From the NCBI RefSeq assembly GCF_900188335.1, contig NZ_FZOY01000011.1:62001-126000 (forward strand): 64,000 nt of DNA, in the 5' to 3' direction. Source of the stretch: Tropicimonas sediminicola (GTDB taxonomy: Bacteria > Pseudomonadota > Alphaproteobacteria > Rhodobacterales > Rhodobacteraceae). Each line of letters starts with the position of its first letter. The stretch's first letter is position 1. Under the pieces are notes generated by a model that did no database searches, was not told the DNA's origin, and was given only the letters and a program-made list of their open reading frames with translations. The translations under genes were made by a program, and so were the position numbers. Positions 40,922-48,992 of the stretch are shown piece after piece.

Positions 40922-41500
40922 ATGGGTTGCATGGATGACAGGCAGTTCTTCGGCTACGGATCGCTCGTGAACCGGGCAACGCACACCTATCCGCGCACCC
41001 GGGCGGCGCGGATCGAAGGCTGGCGGAGGGTCTGGGTCCATACGGTCCTGCGGCCTTGGGCCTTCCTGTCGGTGGAGCCTGCAGAGGGCGCGATCGAGGG
41101 GCTGCTGGCGGATGTGCCGGGCGGCGACTGGAGCGCGCTCGATCTCCGCGAGGGTGCCTACCGCCGGCAGGCGGTCGCCGCGGTCTTGCAAGAATGCGGC
41201 TCCGGGGAGGCCGCACAGGTCTACTCGGTTCCGGAAGAGCACGCCGATGCGCCCGATGTGCGCCACCCGTTGCGACTGAGCTATATCGACGTCGTGGTGC
41301 AGGGCTATCTCGAGGTCTTCGGGGAGTCCGGTGCGACGGGGTTCTTCGCCAGCACGGCCGGGTGGGACGCGCCGGTTCTCGATGACCGCGCCGCACCGAT
41401 CTACCCCCGCCACCAGCGGCTGACGGCCCGGCAGCGCGGTTTCGTCGACGAGCAGCTCGACGCCGTTGGCGCCCGCCGCATTCCGATCCGCACGTCCTGA
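40922..41500 (+). CDS. Gamma-glutamylcyclotransferase-like (AIG2/GGCT) family protein
   Basis: A 192-residue protein of the gamma-glutamylcyclotransferase fold, which releases 5-oxoproline from gamma-glutamyl substrates. The substrate-loop motif FGYGSLVNRATH is at residues 9-20, with YGSL exact. A candidate catalytic Glu lies in the LREGAYRRQAVAAV segment, and YIDVVVQGYLEVFGESG follows. The ATG at 40922 has AAGG six bases upstream; an ATG three codons later is also possible. Divergent from gcvT across the riboswitch region. Could be a ChaC-like glutathione-degrading enzyme or only a structural homologue; sequence alone does not decide. Confidence 0.8.
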   Translation: MGCMDDRQFFGYGSLVNRATHTYPRTRAARIEGWRRVWVHTVLRPWAFLSVEPAEGAIEGLLADVPGGDWSALDLREGAYRRQAVAAVLQECGSGEAAQVYSVPEEHADAPDVRHPLRLSYIDVVVQGYLEVFGESGATGFFASTAGWDAPVLDDRAAPIYPRHQRLTARQRGFVDEQLDAVGARRIPIRTS

Positions 41501-41520
41501 GCCCGACGCTCGGCCTCGCC

Positions 41521-41598
41521 CACGCGCCGAAGGCGCGCCCGGCCCCAATGGGGTGAGACGCGGCAGCGTCGATCCCCGAGGGGAGGCGCCCGGCCCGG
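41521..41598 (+). repeat. Family A intergenic element, copy 5 (divergent)
   Basis: Between convergent genes. Stem 1 arms CGCGCC / GGCGCG around GAA, linker CCCGGCCCCAATGGGG, stem 2 arms GACGC / GCGTC, then CCCCGAGGGGAGGCGCC. The linker and the closing word are degenerate compared with copies 1-4. Confidence 0.45.
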
Positions 41599-41620
41599 TG
41601 GCGCGACCGCCGAAATGGAA

Positions 41621-41649
41621 CGCGCCGGACCCGCGATGGATCCGGCGCG
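41621..41649 (-). terminator. Terminator of the ugpC-type gene
   Basis: A 9-bp perfect stem CGCGCCGGA / TCCGGCGCG with an 11-base loop. On the minus strand it is 50 bases after the stop and is followed by TTCCATTTCGG, a modest T-rich tail. Confidence 0.55.
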
Positions 41650-41699
41650 CATGATCAGGTCCGGGGGGGAAGCTCCCCGGCCCCGAAACTCCGTCTGTC

Positions 41700-42758
41700 T
41701 CAGCGCAGGCGCAGGTCTGTCTCGGCGTCGAACAGATAGGCCTTCTCGACCGGAAAGCGGACGCCCACACGGGCCCCGGCCTCGGTGCGGAAATCGCCCC
41801 GCTCCTCGACGATCAGCCGTTCGCCCGAGGGCGAGACCAGATAGGCGTAGGAAACGCCTCCGAGCGCCTCGGTCAGTTCGACATGATGGCTCTCGCCCTC
41901 CGGATCGAGCTCGAGATGCTCCGGCCGCAGCCCGAGGCTCACCTTGCGCCCGTCTTCCGGCATGTTCACCGGAAGCCCGAGATCGGCCTTAAGGCCGGGC
42001 ACGGACACCTTGCCGCCCGAGATCTGCGCGTCGAGGAAGTTCATCGCCGGCGAACCGATGAACCCGGCCACGAAGCGGTTGTCGGGGTCGCGATAGAGAT
42101 CCATCGGCCGGCCGACCTGCTCGATCCGGCCGTCGCGCAGCACGACGATCTTCTTGGCCAGCGTCATCGCCTCGGTCTGGTCGTGGGTGACGTAGATCAT
42201 CGTCGCCCCGATCTCCTTGTGCAGGCGCGCGATCTCGACCCGCATCTCCACACGCAGCTCGGCATCGAGGTTCGACAGCGGCTCGTCGAACAGGAACACC
42301 TCCGGCCCCCGAACGATCGCCCGCCCGATCGCGACCCGCTGCCGCTGGCCGCCCGAGAGCGCCTTGGGCCGCCGGTCGAGATAGGGGCCGAGCTTCAGGA
42401 TGTCGGCGGCATGCCCGACCTTCTCGGAGATCACCTCCTTCGGATGGCCGGTCATCTTCAGGCCGAAGCCCATGTTCTCGGCCACCGTCATGTGCGGGTA
42501 GAGCGCGTAGGTCTGGAACACCATCGCCACGCCGCGTTCGGACGGGTCCATCCGGGTCACGTCGCGCGCACCGATGTGGATCGAACCCTCGGTCGTCTCT
42601 TCGAGCCCCGCCACCATTCGCAGCAGCGTGGACTTGCCGCAGCCCGACGGCCCGACGAAGACGCAGAACTCGCCGTCCTCGATCTCCAGGTCGACACCGT
42701 GGATCACCTCCACCTGTCCGAACCTCTTGATCACGTTTCTCAGTACAACTCCGGTCAT
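41700..42758 (-). CDS. ugpC: Sugar ABC transporter ATP-binding protein (UgpC/MsmK type)
   Basis: A 352-residue ATPase of the sugar-import CUT1 class. In order: Walker A FVGPSGCGKSTLLRM, Q-loop MVFQTYALYPHMTV, signature ALSGGQRQRVAIGRAIV, Walker B VFLFDEPLSNLDAELR, H-loop YVTHDQTEAMTL. The C-terminal OB-fold (MNFLDAQISGGKVSVPG on, with SLGLRPEHLEL) is typical of the MalK/UgpC regulatory domain. It presumably energises the two permeases at 45-46.8 kb, on the other strand, and may be shared with other transporters. Its ATG overlaps the IclR stop (ATGA), so it is co-translated with the regulator rather than with the transporter genes. Confidence 0.93.
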   Translation of the reverse strand: MTGVVLRNVIKRFGQVEVIHGVDLEIEDGEFCVFVGPSGCGKSTLLRMVAGLEETTEGSIHIGARDVTRMDPSERGVAMVFQTYALYPHMTVAENMGFGLKMTGHPKEVISEKVGHAADILKLGPYLDRRPKALSGGQRQRVAIGRAIVRGPEVFLFDEPLSNLDAELRVEMRVEIARLHKEIGATMIYVTHDQTEAMTLAKKIVVLRDGRIEQVGRPMDLYRDPDNRFVAGFIGSPAMNFLDAQISGGKVSVPGLKADLGLPVNMPEDGRKVSLGLRPEHLELDPEGESHHVELTEALGGVSYAYLVSPSGERLIVEERGDFRTEAGARVGVRFPVEKAYLFDAETDLRLR

Positions 42759-43561
42759 ACGGCCCTGCCCTCCCGTTCCGTTTCGCCCTCCACCGGGAAT
42801 TCCCAGTGGGACGCCTCCCTTGACACCCGATCGACGGTCTGTCGGAGCCGAGGCACGAGGCCTTCGAGTCGCCGGATATCCGTCTGTACCGTGGTGCCGC
42901 TGATACTGACCGCCCCGAGCACCCGCCCGTCGGCGGCACGCACCGGCATCGCCACGGCAATGGCGCCCGGTTCGTGCTCCTCCCGCTCCCGCGCATAGCC
43001 GCGGGCCCGGGTTCGCTCCAGCGCCTGCCGCAGCACCGCGGCGCTGCCGAGCGTTGTCGGCGTGAAGCGATAGTAACTCTGCTGACCCAGCGCCTGTTCG
43101 AGTTCGTCCTCGGGCAGGTACGCCAGCATGGCCTTGCCAAGCGCCGTGCAATAGGCCGGCCCGACCTTGCCCGCGTCCGAAAAGGTCGCCGCGGCATCCC
43201 GAGCGTTCCGACGGTCTAGATAGAGAACGTATCCGTAGTCCATCTGCGCCAGGAACACCGTGAGCCCGGTCTCGGCGGAAAGCTGGTCGAGGAAGGGCCG
43301 CGCGACGGGCGCCAGCGAGGCCTGGCGCCAGGCGGCATGGGCCAGCCGCACCAGCCGGACGCCGAGCGAATAGGCCCCCGTCTCCGGGTCCTGCACCAGC
43401 ATGTTCTGACTCACCAGGGTCTGGGCGAGGCGATAGAGCGTCGCCTTCGGCAGGGCGCTCATCCGGTGCAGCTCCGCAAAACGGATCGGCCGCTCCTGCG
43501 CCGCGACAAGGTCGAGGACGCTCAGGGCTTTTCCGACCGTACCGTCGCCGCCGTCAGACAT
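42755..43561 (-). CDS. IclR-family transcriptional regulator
   Basis: A 268-residue regulator with an N-terminal winged helix-turn-helix (VGKALSVLDLVAAQERPIRF, then LPKATLYRLAQTLVSQNMLV, residues about 8-70) and a C-terminal effector-binding domain (DAGKVGPAYCTALGKAMLAY, RGYAREREEHEPGAIAVAMP, ISGTT). The ATG at 43561 has GGGAGG seven bases upstream. The gene is divergent from the galactoside operon and co-translated with ugpC. Such regulators usually repress the operon until a sugar or sugar acid binds. The palindrome at 43663-43685 is its likely operator, and the ligand may be galactose, galactonate or a pathway intermediate. Confidence 0.92.
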   Translation of the reverse strand: MSDGGDGTVGKALSVLDLVAAQERPIRFAELHRMSALPKATLYRLAQTLVSQNMLVQDPETGAYSLGVRLVRLAHAAWRQASLAPVARPFLDQLSAETGLTVFLAQMDYGYVLYLDRRNARDAAATFSDAGKVGPAYCTALGKAMLAYLPEDELEQALGQQSYYRFTPTTLGSAAVLRQALERTRARGYAREREEHEPGAIAVAMPVRAADGRVLGAVSISGTTVQTDIRRLEGLVPRLRQTVDRVSREASHWEFPVEGETEREGRAV

Positions 43562-43662
43562 GACATTTCCTCCCTGCCGAATTGCCGCGGACAAGCGCCC
43601 TGCAGGCGTTCGACTGTTGACAACTCTAGGCGATTCGCGGTTAGAGTTTCAATATTCAAAAT

Positions 43663-43685
43663 GCAGTTTCATATAATGGAACTGC
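43663..43685. promoter_or_regulatory. Operator of the galactoside locus (IclR type) overlapping a -10 element
   Basis: Two 10-base arms, GCAGTTTCAT and ATGGAACTGC, around ATA; one pair of ten mismatches. A plus-strand TATAAT lies inside it (43672-43677). A weaker related sequence, GTTTCAATATTCAAAAT, is just upstream at 43646-43662 and could be a second site. Repression by blocking the -10 would fit. Confidence 0.7.
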
Positions 43686-43714
43686 GTTGAGAAGCGCAAA
43701 CGGGAGGAAACCAA

Positions 43715-44953
43715 ATGCGTTCCATCTTTACCGTGTCGGTCTCGGCGATTGCCGTGATCGCGGGATCGGCTGCCTTCGCGCAGGAACGGACGGTCAAGTA
43801 CTACGGCGACTTCGACCCGGCCCCTCTGGCCGCCATGCAGGAAGTCATCGCCGACTTCGAAGCAGCGAACCCGGACATCAAGATCGAGTTCCAGAACTTC
43901 GACCACGAAGGCTACAAGACCTCGATCCGCAACTTCCTGACCGCGGAAGCGCCGGATCTCGCCAACTGGTACGCCGGCAACCGCATGGCCCCCTTCGTCA
44001 ATTCGGGCCAGTTCATGGATGTCTCGGATGTCTGGGAAGAGCACGGCCTGAAAGAGTCGTTGGCCTCCGCCCTGCCCTCGATGACCATCGACGGCAAGCA
44101 GTGGGGCGTGCCCTATACCTACTACCAGTGGGGCATCTATTATAACAAGGAAGCCTATGCCGCCGCCGGCGTCGAGGTTCCGGAGACATGGGACCAGTTC
44201 ATCGAGAACTGCGCCGCCTTCAAGGAAGCCGGCATCGACTGCGTGACCACGGGCACCAAGGCGCTGTGGCCCGGAGCCGGCATCTTCGACTATCTGAACA
44301 TGCGGACCAACGGCTACGAGTTCCACATGGCGCTCGCCAACGGCGAAGTCGAATGGACCGACGACCGCGTGAAGGCGACCTTCGCCGAATGGGCCAAGCT
44401 GGTGGAACCGGGCTACATCACCCAGAACCACGCCGCGCTCGACTGGCAGGACGCCGCCGCGCTTCTCGTGCAGGGCAAGGCCGCGAACTACGTCATGGGC
44501 AACTTCGCCGTCGCCGTCTTCAAGGAAGGCGGGATGACCGACGAGACCCTGGGCTTCCTGCCCTTCCCGACGATCAACCCCGACGTGCCGCGCGCCGAAG
44601 AAGCGCCGACCGATACCGTGCACATCCCGTCGGGCGCCTCGAACGTGGAAGACGCCAAGAAGTTCCTGGCCTATCTCGCCGGCCCCGACGCCCAGACCAA
44701 GATCAACGCGGCCATGGGCCAGCTGCCGATCAACAAGGACGCCTCCGTCAACGAGGACGACCCGTTCATCAAGGCCGGCTTCGAGCTTCTGTCGACCACC
44801 CCGGGCGGCATCGCGCAGTTCTTCGACCGCGACGCGCCGGCCGAGATGGCCAAGATGGGCATGGAAGGCTTCCAGCAGTACATGGTGCAGCCGGATCAGC
44901 TCGACAACATCCTCGAGCGGCTCGAGAAAGCGCGTCAGCGCATCTACAAATAG
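43715..44953 (+). CDS. Extracellular solute-binding protein of a CUT1 sugar ABC transporter
   Basis: A 412-residue periplasmic binding protein of family 1. The signal peptide is MRSIFTVSVSAIAVIAGSAA, with cleavage near AFAQE. GFDPAPL-type and EFQNFDHEGYKTSIRNFLTA motifs begin the mature protein, and WGVPYTYYQWGIYYNKEAYA is the family-1 hinge region signature. It would deliver a galactoside to the permeases that follow. Substrate (melibiose, raffinose, lactose or a beta-galactan fragment) cannot be told apart from sequence alone. A GGGAGG ribosome-binding site is six bases upstream. First gene of the plus-strand run. Confidence 0.93.
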   Translation: MRSIFTVSVSAIAVIAGSAAFAQERTVKYYGDFDPAPLAAMQEVIADFEAANPDIKIEFQNFDHEGYKTSIRNFLTAEAPDLANWYAGNRMAPFVNSGQFMDVSDVWEEHGLKESLASALPSMTIDGKQWGVPYTYYQWGIYYNKEAYAAAGVEVPETWDQFIENCAAFKEAGIDCVTTGTKALWPGAGIFDYLNMRTNGYEFHMALANGEVEWTDDRVKATFAEWAKLVEPGYITQNHAALDWQDAAALLVQGKAANYVMGNFAVAVFKEGGMTDETLGFLPFPTINPDVPRAEEAPTDTVHIPSGASNVEDAKKFLAYLAGPDAQTKINAAMGQLPINKDASVNEDDPFIKAGFELLSTTPGGIAQFFDRDAPAEMAKMGMEGFQQYMVQPDQLDNILERLEKARQRIYK

Positions 44954-44970
44954 GCCTCGAGCCTGATCCC

Positions 44971-44995
44971 GTGTGGCCGGTCCATCCGGCCACAC
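44971..44995 (+). terminator. Intercistronic stem-loop after the binding-protein gene
   Basis: Perfect 10-bp stem GTGTGGCCGG / CCGGCCACAC with a five-base loop, 18 bases past the stop, with no T-run after it. In sugar ABC operons such structures protect or attenuate the mRNA so the binding protein is made in excess of the permeases. Confidence 0.7.
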
Positions 44996-45053
44996 GATTC
45001 CCGTCGGCCCCGCGCCGACCATCGGTCCATCCAACAATCGAAGGGGTGCGCGC

Positions 45054-45977
45054 ATGACCCATGCAGGCACGCAATCGCGTCCGCAGCATCGCTCCTGGTG
45101 GCGCGAGAACCAGCAGAAGCTGACGCCCTACATCTTCCTGATCCCCGGCGTCATCTTCTTCCTCGTCTACGTCATCATCCCGATTTTCGAGAGCTTCTGG
45201 CTCTCAGGTTTCGACTGGGATGGGCTGGGCGAGAAGGAATGGATCGGCTTCTCGAACTACCAGGAACTGTTCGACGACGACGCCTTCTACACCTCGCTCA
45301 AGAACAACGTGATCTGGCTGGTGCTCTACATGCTCGCCGTGCCGGCGGGCCTCGGAATCGCGATCTTCCTGAACCAGAAGGTCCGCGGCATCCGCGCCTA
45401 CAAATCCCTGTTCTTCTTCCCCTTCGTGATTTCGCAGGTTGTCGTGGGCCTGATCTTCGCCTGGTTCTATGCGCCCAACTTCGGTCTCTTCTACAAGCTG
45501 ATCGAATGGGCGACCGGCTCCGGTATCGCGGTGCTCGCCGACCCGGACCTGGTGACCTACGGCATCATCGCAGCCGGTCTCTGGCCGCAGATCGCCTATT
45601 GCATGATCCTCTACCTCACCGGCCTGAACGCCGTGGATCCCGAGCAGATCGAGGCCGCACGTCTCGACGCCGCCAAGGGCTTCAAGATGCTCTGGTACGT
45701 GATCCTGCCACAGCTGCGCCCAGCCACCTTCATGGCCGTGGTCGTGACGGTCATCGGTGCGCTGCGCTCCTTCGACCTTGTGTCGATCATGACCGACGGC
45801 GGCCCGTTCGGCTCCAGCCGCGTGCTCAGCTTCTACATGTACGAGCAGGCGCTCTCCGAATACGGCTACCGCATGGGCTACGGCGCTGCCATCGCGGTTG
45901 TTCTCTTCCTCATCATGATGGTCTTCATCTCCGGCTTCATCTGGAAGATGGTCGACGACGAACGGAAAGGGCTCTGA
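45054..45977 (+). CDS. Sugar ABC transporter permease (MalF-like)
   Basis: A 307-residue inner-membrane permease with six TM segments: one near residues 28-50 (YIFLIPGVIFFLVYVIIPIF), then LAVPAGLGIAIFLN, FFFPFVISQVVVGLIFAWF, and later segments. The cytoplasmic EAA loop, which docks to the ATPase, reads EAARLDAAKGFKMLWYVILP and is correctly placed. The ATG at 45054 was chosen because it lies after AAGGGG and starts the family N-terminus. The next gene starts one base after this stop codon. Confidence 0.93.
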   Translation: MTHAGTQSRPQHRSWWRENQQKLTPYIFLIPGVIFFLVYVIIPIFESFWLSGFDWDGLGEKEWIGFSNYQELFDDDAFYTSLKNNVIWLVLYMLAVPAGLGIAIFLNQKVRGIRAYKSLFFFPFVISQVVVGLIFAWFYAPNFGLFYKLIEWATGSGIAVLADPDLVTYGIIAAGLWPQIAYCMILYLTGLNAVDPEQIEAARLDAAKGFKMLWYVILPQLRPATFMAVVVTVIGALRSFDLVSIMTDGGPFGSSRVLSFYMYEQALSEYGYRMGYGAAIAVVLFLIMMVFISGFIWKMVDDERKGL

Positions 45978-45978
45978 C

Positions 45979-46824
45979 ATGTTCCCCCGTCCCATCGAAC
46001 AGCAATCCCGCGCGGTCCAGATCGGCTACCAGATCGCCCTCCCGCTGGCGCTGATCCTGTGGCTGCTGCCGCTGATCGGCGTGGCGATCACCAGCGTGAA
46101 GCCCGCATCCGACCTGGCGGCCGGCAACTACTTCGGCCTGCCCTCCGCGCTGGCATTTTCCAACTACGGCGACGTGTTCACCAACTCGCCGATCGGCCAG
46201 TACATCTGGAACTCGTTCAAGGTGACGATCCCCACCGTCATCGGCACACTGATCCTGAGTTGCCTCACCGGCTTCGCGCTCGGCATCTACAGGTTCCGCG
46301 GCAACATCTGGATCTTCTTCATGTTCGTCGCGGGCAACTTTGTGCCGTTCCAGATCCTGATGGTCCCGGTCCGTGACATGACCGTGAACCTCGGCCTCTA
46401 CAACACCACCACCGGCTTGGTTCTGTTCCACGTCGCCTTCCAGACCGGCTTCTGCACGCTCTTCATGCGCAACTTCATCCGTGCCCTGCCGAAGGAGCTG
46501 ATCGAAGCGGCGCGGGTCGAGGGGGTCAGCGAATTCCAGATCTTCTGGTACGTCGTGCTGCCGCTGATGAAGCCTGCCATCGCGGCGCTTGCGGTGCTGA
46601 TCTTCACCTTCATCTGGAACGACTATTTCTGGGCGACGGTTCTGACCACCTCGAAGGAAACCCAGCCTGTCACCGCCGGTCTCTACTCGCTCAACGGCCA
46701 GTGGATCGCGCAATGGCAGCTGGTTTCGGCCGGCGCCATCATCGCCGCCCTGCCGCCGGTGGCCATGTTCTTCCTGATGCAGCGGCACTTCATCGCCGGC
46801 CTGACCCTCGGAGCCGTGAAATGA
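45979..46824 (+). CDS. Sugar ABC transporter permease (MalG-like)
   Basis: A 281-residue partner permease with six TM segments, the first at about residues 17-38 (YQIALPLALILWLLPLIGVA). The EAA loop is EAARVEGVSEFQIFWYVVLP, followed by LMKPAIAALAVLIFTFIWND. Normal length for MalG-type subunits. Starts one base after the MalF-like gene and its TGA overlaps the alpha-galactosidase ATG (ATGA), so import and hydrolysis are co-translated. Together with the ugpC-type ATPase it would form a complete importer. Confidence 0.93.
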   Translation: MFPRPIEQQSRAVQIGYQIALPLALILWLLPLIGVAITSVKPASDLAAGNYFGLPSALAFSNYGDVFTNSPIGQYIWNSFKVTIPTVIGTLILSCLTGFALGIYRFRGNIWIFFMFVAGNFVPFQILMVPVRDMTVNLGLYNTTTGLVLFHVAFQTGFCTLFMRNFIRALPKELIEAARVEGVSEFQIFWYVVLPLMKPAIAALAVLIFTFIWNDYFWATVLTTSKETQPVTAGLYSLNGQWIAQWQLVSAGAIIAALPPVAMFFLMQRHFIAGLTLGAVK

Positions 46825-48905
46825 CACGAACCTGGCGGCTCGACACGCCGCGACAGACGCTGGTGCTCGGAGCCCGATCCGACAGGCTGGCGGAAGTGAT
46901 CTACTGGGGGGCAAACCTGCCCGAGAACGAGGACCTCGCGGTCCTCGTTTCCGCCTGCGAGCTCGACGTGACTGGCGGGATGATCGACCGCAACCCGGAT
47001 CTCTCGATCTGCCCGGAGACCTCGCGCACCTTTCCCGGCCAGCCCGGCATGGAGATCGCCGAGGCCGACGGCACGCCGCTCGCCCCCGCGTTCCGTTTCG
47101 TCTCCGCGGAGGAAGCCCCGGGCCGGCTGACGCTCAGCTACGCAGACGCCGCCCTCGGACTGCGTTACAGCGCGCAATTCGAGACCACTGCGGACAGCGA
47201 CATGATCGCGGCCCGCGCCGCCGTCGAGGCCGACCGGCCGCTGCGCCTGAACTGGCTTGCCGCCCCGGTGCTGCCGGCGCCGCAGAACGCGACGGAGATG
47301 ATCGATTTCGCCGGCCGCTGGATCGGCGAGTTCCGCCCCGTCCGCACGCCCTGGGACGCGGGGATCCGGATGCGCGACAACCGCACCGGGCGTACCGACC
47401 ACGCGCATTTCCCGGGCCTGATCCTGCCCTGCCGCGGCGCGACCAACACCCGCGGAGCGGCCTATGCGCTGCATTACGGCTGGTCCGGCGGGCACAGGAT
47501 GCTCGCCGAAGAGCTGCCGGACGGCCGCCGCCAGGTCCAGTTCGGCCACGCCGCCCATTCCGAGCTGGCGCCTGCCTCCCGCTTCGAGACGGCGACGCTC
47601 TATGCCACCTTCTCGGACACCGGCCTCAACGGCTGCGCCACCAGCTTCCAGCGCCACCTGCGCGATCACCTCGTCACCTGGCCGCATCCCGATCGGCCGC
47701 GGCCGGTGCACTACAATTGCTGGGAGGCGATCTATTTCGACCACGACATCCCGACCCTCCGGCAGATCGCCGACAGGGCGGCCGCGCTCGGCGCCGAGCG
47801 GTTCGTGCTGGACGACGGCTGGTTCGGGCTCCGCGACGACGACACGTCCTCCCTGGGCGACTGGGACATCGACCCGCGGAAGTACCCCGAGGGTCTCGGA
47901 GCGCTGATCGATCACATCCACGGCCTCGGCATGACCTTCGGGATCTGGTTCGAGCCGGAGATGGTCAACGAGGACAGCGACCTTTTCCGCGCCCATCCCG
48001 ACTGGCGGCTCGGCCCGGCGGACCAGATCCCCGGCCGGCAGCAGATGGTGCTCGACATGGCCCGGGCGGATGTGCGCGACCACCTCTTCGGCAAGATCTC
48101 GGCCGTGCTCGGCGGCTGCGCGATCGACTACGTGAAATGGGACCACAACCGCGTCCTGCCAGCCCCCGATGGCGCACAGGCACGCGGTTTCTACGCCCTG
48201 CTCGACCGGCTGCGCGCCGCGCATCCCGACGTCGAGTTCGAAAGCTGCTCCTCTGGCGGCGGGCGGATCGATTTCGGCGTCATGCGGCGCGCGCAGCGGG
48301 TCTGGCTGTCGGACAGCAACGACGCGCTGGAGCGGATGCGCATCCAGCACGAGGCCGCGCTGTTCCTGCCGCTCGCCGTCACCGGCTCGCATGTCGGGCC
48401 ACGGCATTGCCACACCTCGGGGCGCAACCTCGACATCCGCTGCCGCGCCTGGGTGGCGGCGCAGCGGCACATGGGCTTCGAGATGGACCCGCGGGAGCTC
48501 TCCGAGGAGGAGGCCGCCGTGCTGAAGCAGGTCACCAGCTGGTGGAAGGCCAACCGCGACTGGATGCGCGGGGCGGATATCCTGCGGCTCGATCACGCCG
48601 ACCCCACGTTGATCGCCGAGGAGCAGCTCGCACGCGACGGCAGCCGATTTGTCGTCTTTGCCGGCCGCGCGGCGAGCCCGGCACAGATCGCCCCTCGCCC
48701 GCTGCAACTGACCGGGCTCGAGCCTGCCGCCCGCTACCGGGTGGACCTGGCGAACCGGGCGGAAGTGGTCGGCCTCTCGCGCGGCACCCCGGCGCTCAAG
48801 GCCGGTCCGCTCGAGATGAGCGGCGCCGCGCTGATGCAGGCCGGGTTGGCCCTGCCGTGGAGCTTCCCCGAAACCATCTGGGTCATCGAGGGCCGGAGGC
48901 TCTGA
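46821..48905 (+). CDS. Alpha-galactosidase, glycoside hydrolase family 36
   Basis: A 694-residue intracellular enzyme (no signal peptide) that removes alpha-1,6-linked galactose from melibiose, raffinose and related oligosaccharides. An N-terminal beta-sandwich (to about residue 290) precedes the TIM barrel with WEAIYFDHDIPTLRQIADRA, FVLDDGWFG, the nucleophile Asp 441 in YVKWDHNR, and the acid/base Asp 498 in LSDSNDALERM. The CHTSGRNLDIRCRAWVAAQR region and a C-terminal beta domain complete it. Its ATG overlaps the permease stop. Retaining mechanism and tetrameric forms are usual for the family. A role on other alpha-galactosides is possible. Confidence 0.94.
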   Translation: MTRTWRLDTPRQTLVLGARSDRLAEVIYWGANLPENEDLAVLVSACELDVTGGMIDRNPDLSICPETSRTFPGQPGMEIAEADGTPLAPAFRFVSAEEAPGRLTLSYADAALGLRYSAQFETTADSDMIAARAAVEADRPLRLNWLAAPVLPAPQNATEMIDFAGRWIGEFRPVRTPWDAGIRMRDNRTGRTDHAHFPGLILPCRGATNTRGAAYALHYGWSGGHRMLAEELPDGRRQVQFGHAAHSELAPASRFETATLYATFSDTGLNGCATSFQRHLRDHLVTWPHPDRPRPVHYNCWEAIYFDHDIPTLRQIADRAAALGAERFVLDDGWFGLRDDDTSSLGDWDIDPRKYPEGLGALIDHIHGLGMTFGIWFEPEMVNEDSDLFRAHPDWRLGPADQIPGRQQMVLDMARADVRDHLFGKISAVLGGCAIDYVKWDHNRVLPAPDGAQARGFYALLDRLRAAHPDVEFESCSSGGGRIDFGVMRRAQRVWLSDSNDALERMRIQHEAALFLPLAVTGSHVGPRHCHTSGRNLDIRCRAWVAAQRHMGFEMDPRELSEEEAAVLKQVTSWWKANRDWMRGADILRLDHADPTLIAEEQLARDGSRFVVFAGRAASPAQIAPRPLQLTGLEPAARYRVDLANRAEVVGLSRGTPALKAGPLEMSGAALMQAGLALPWSFPETIWVIEGRRL

Positions 48906-48992
48906 AATGTCCCGCGCGACCGTCCGTCTCGTTGCATTTTCCGGGCATTGGAGCAGGCATGTAGCGCATGGAGCATTGCCGAGGAGACTCGC

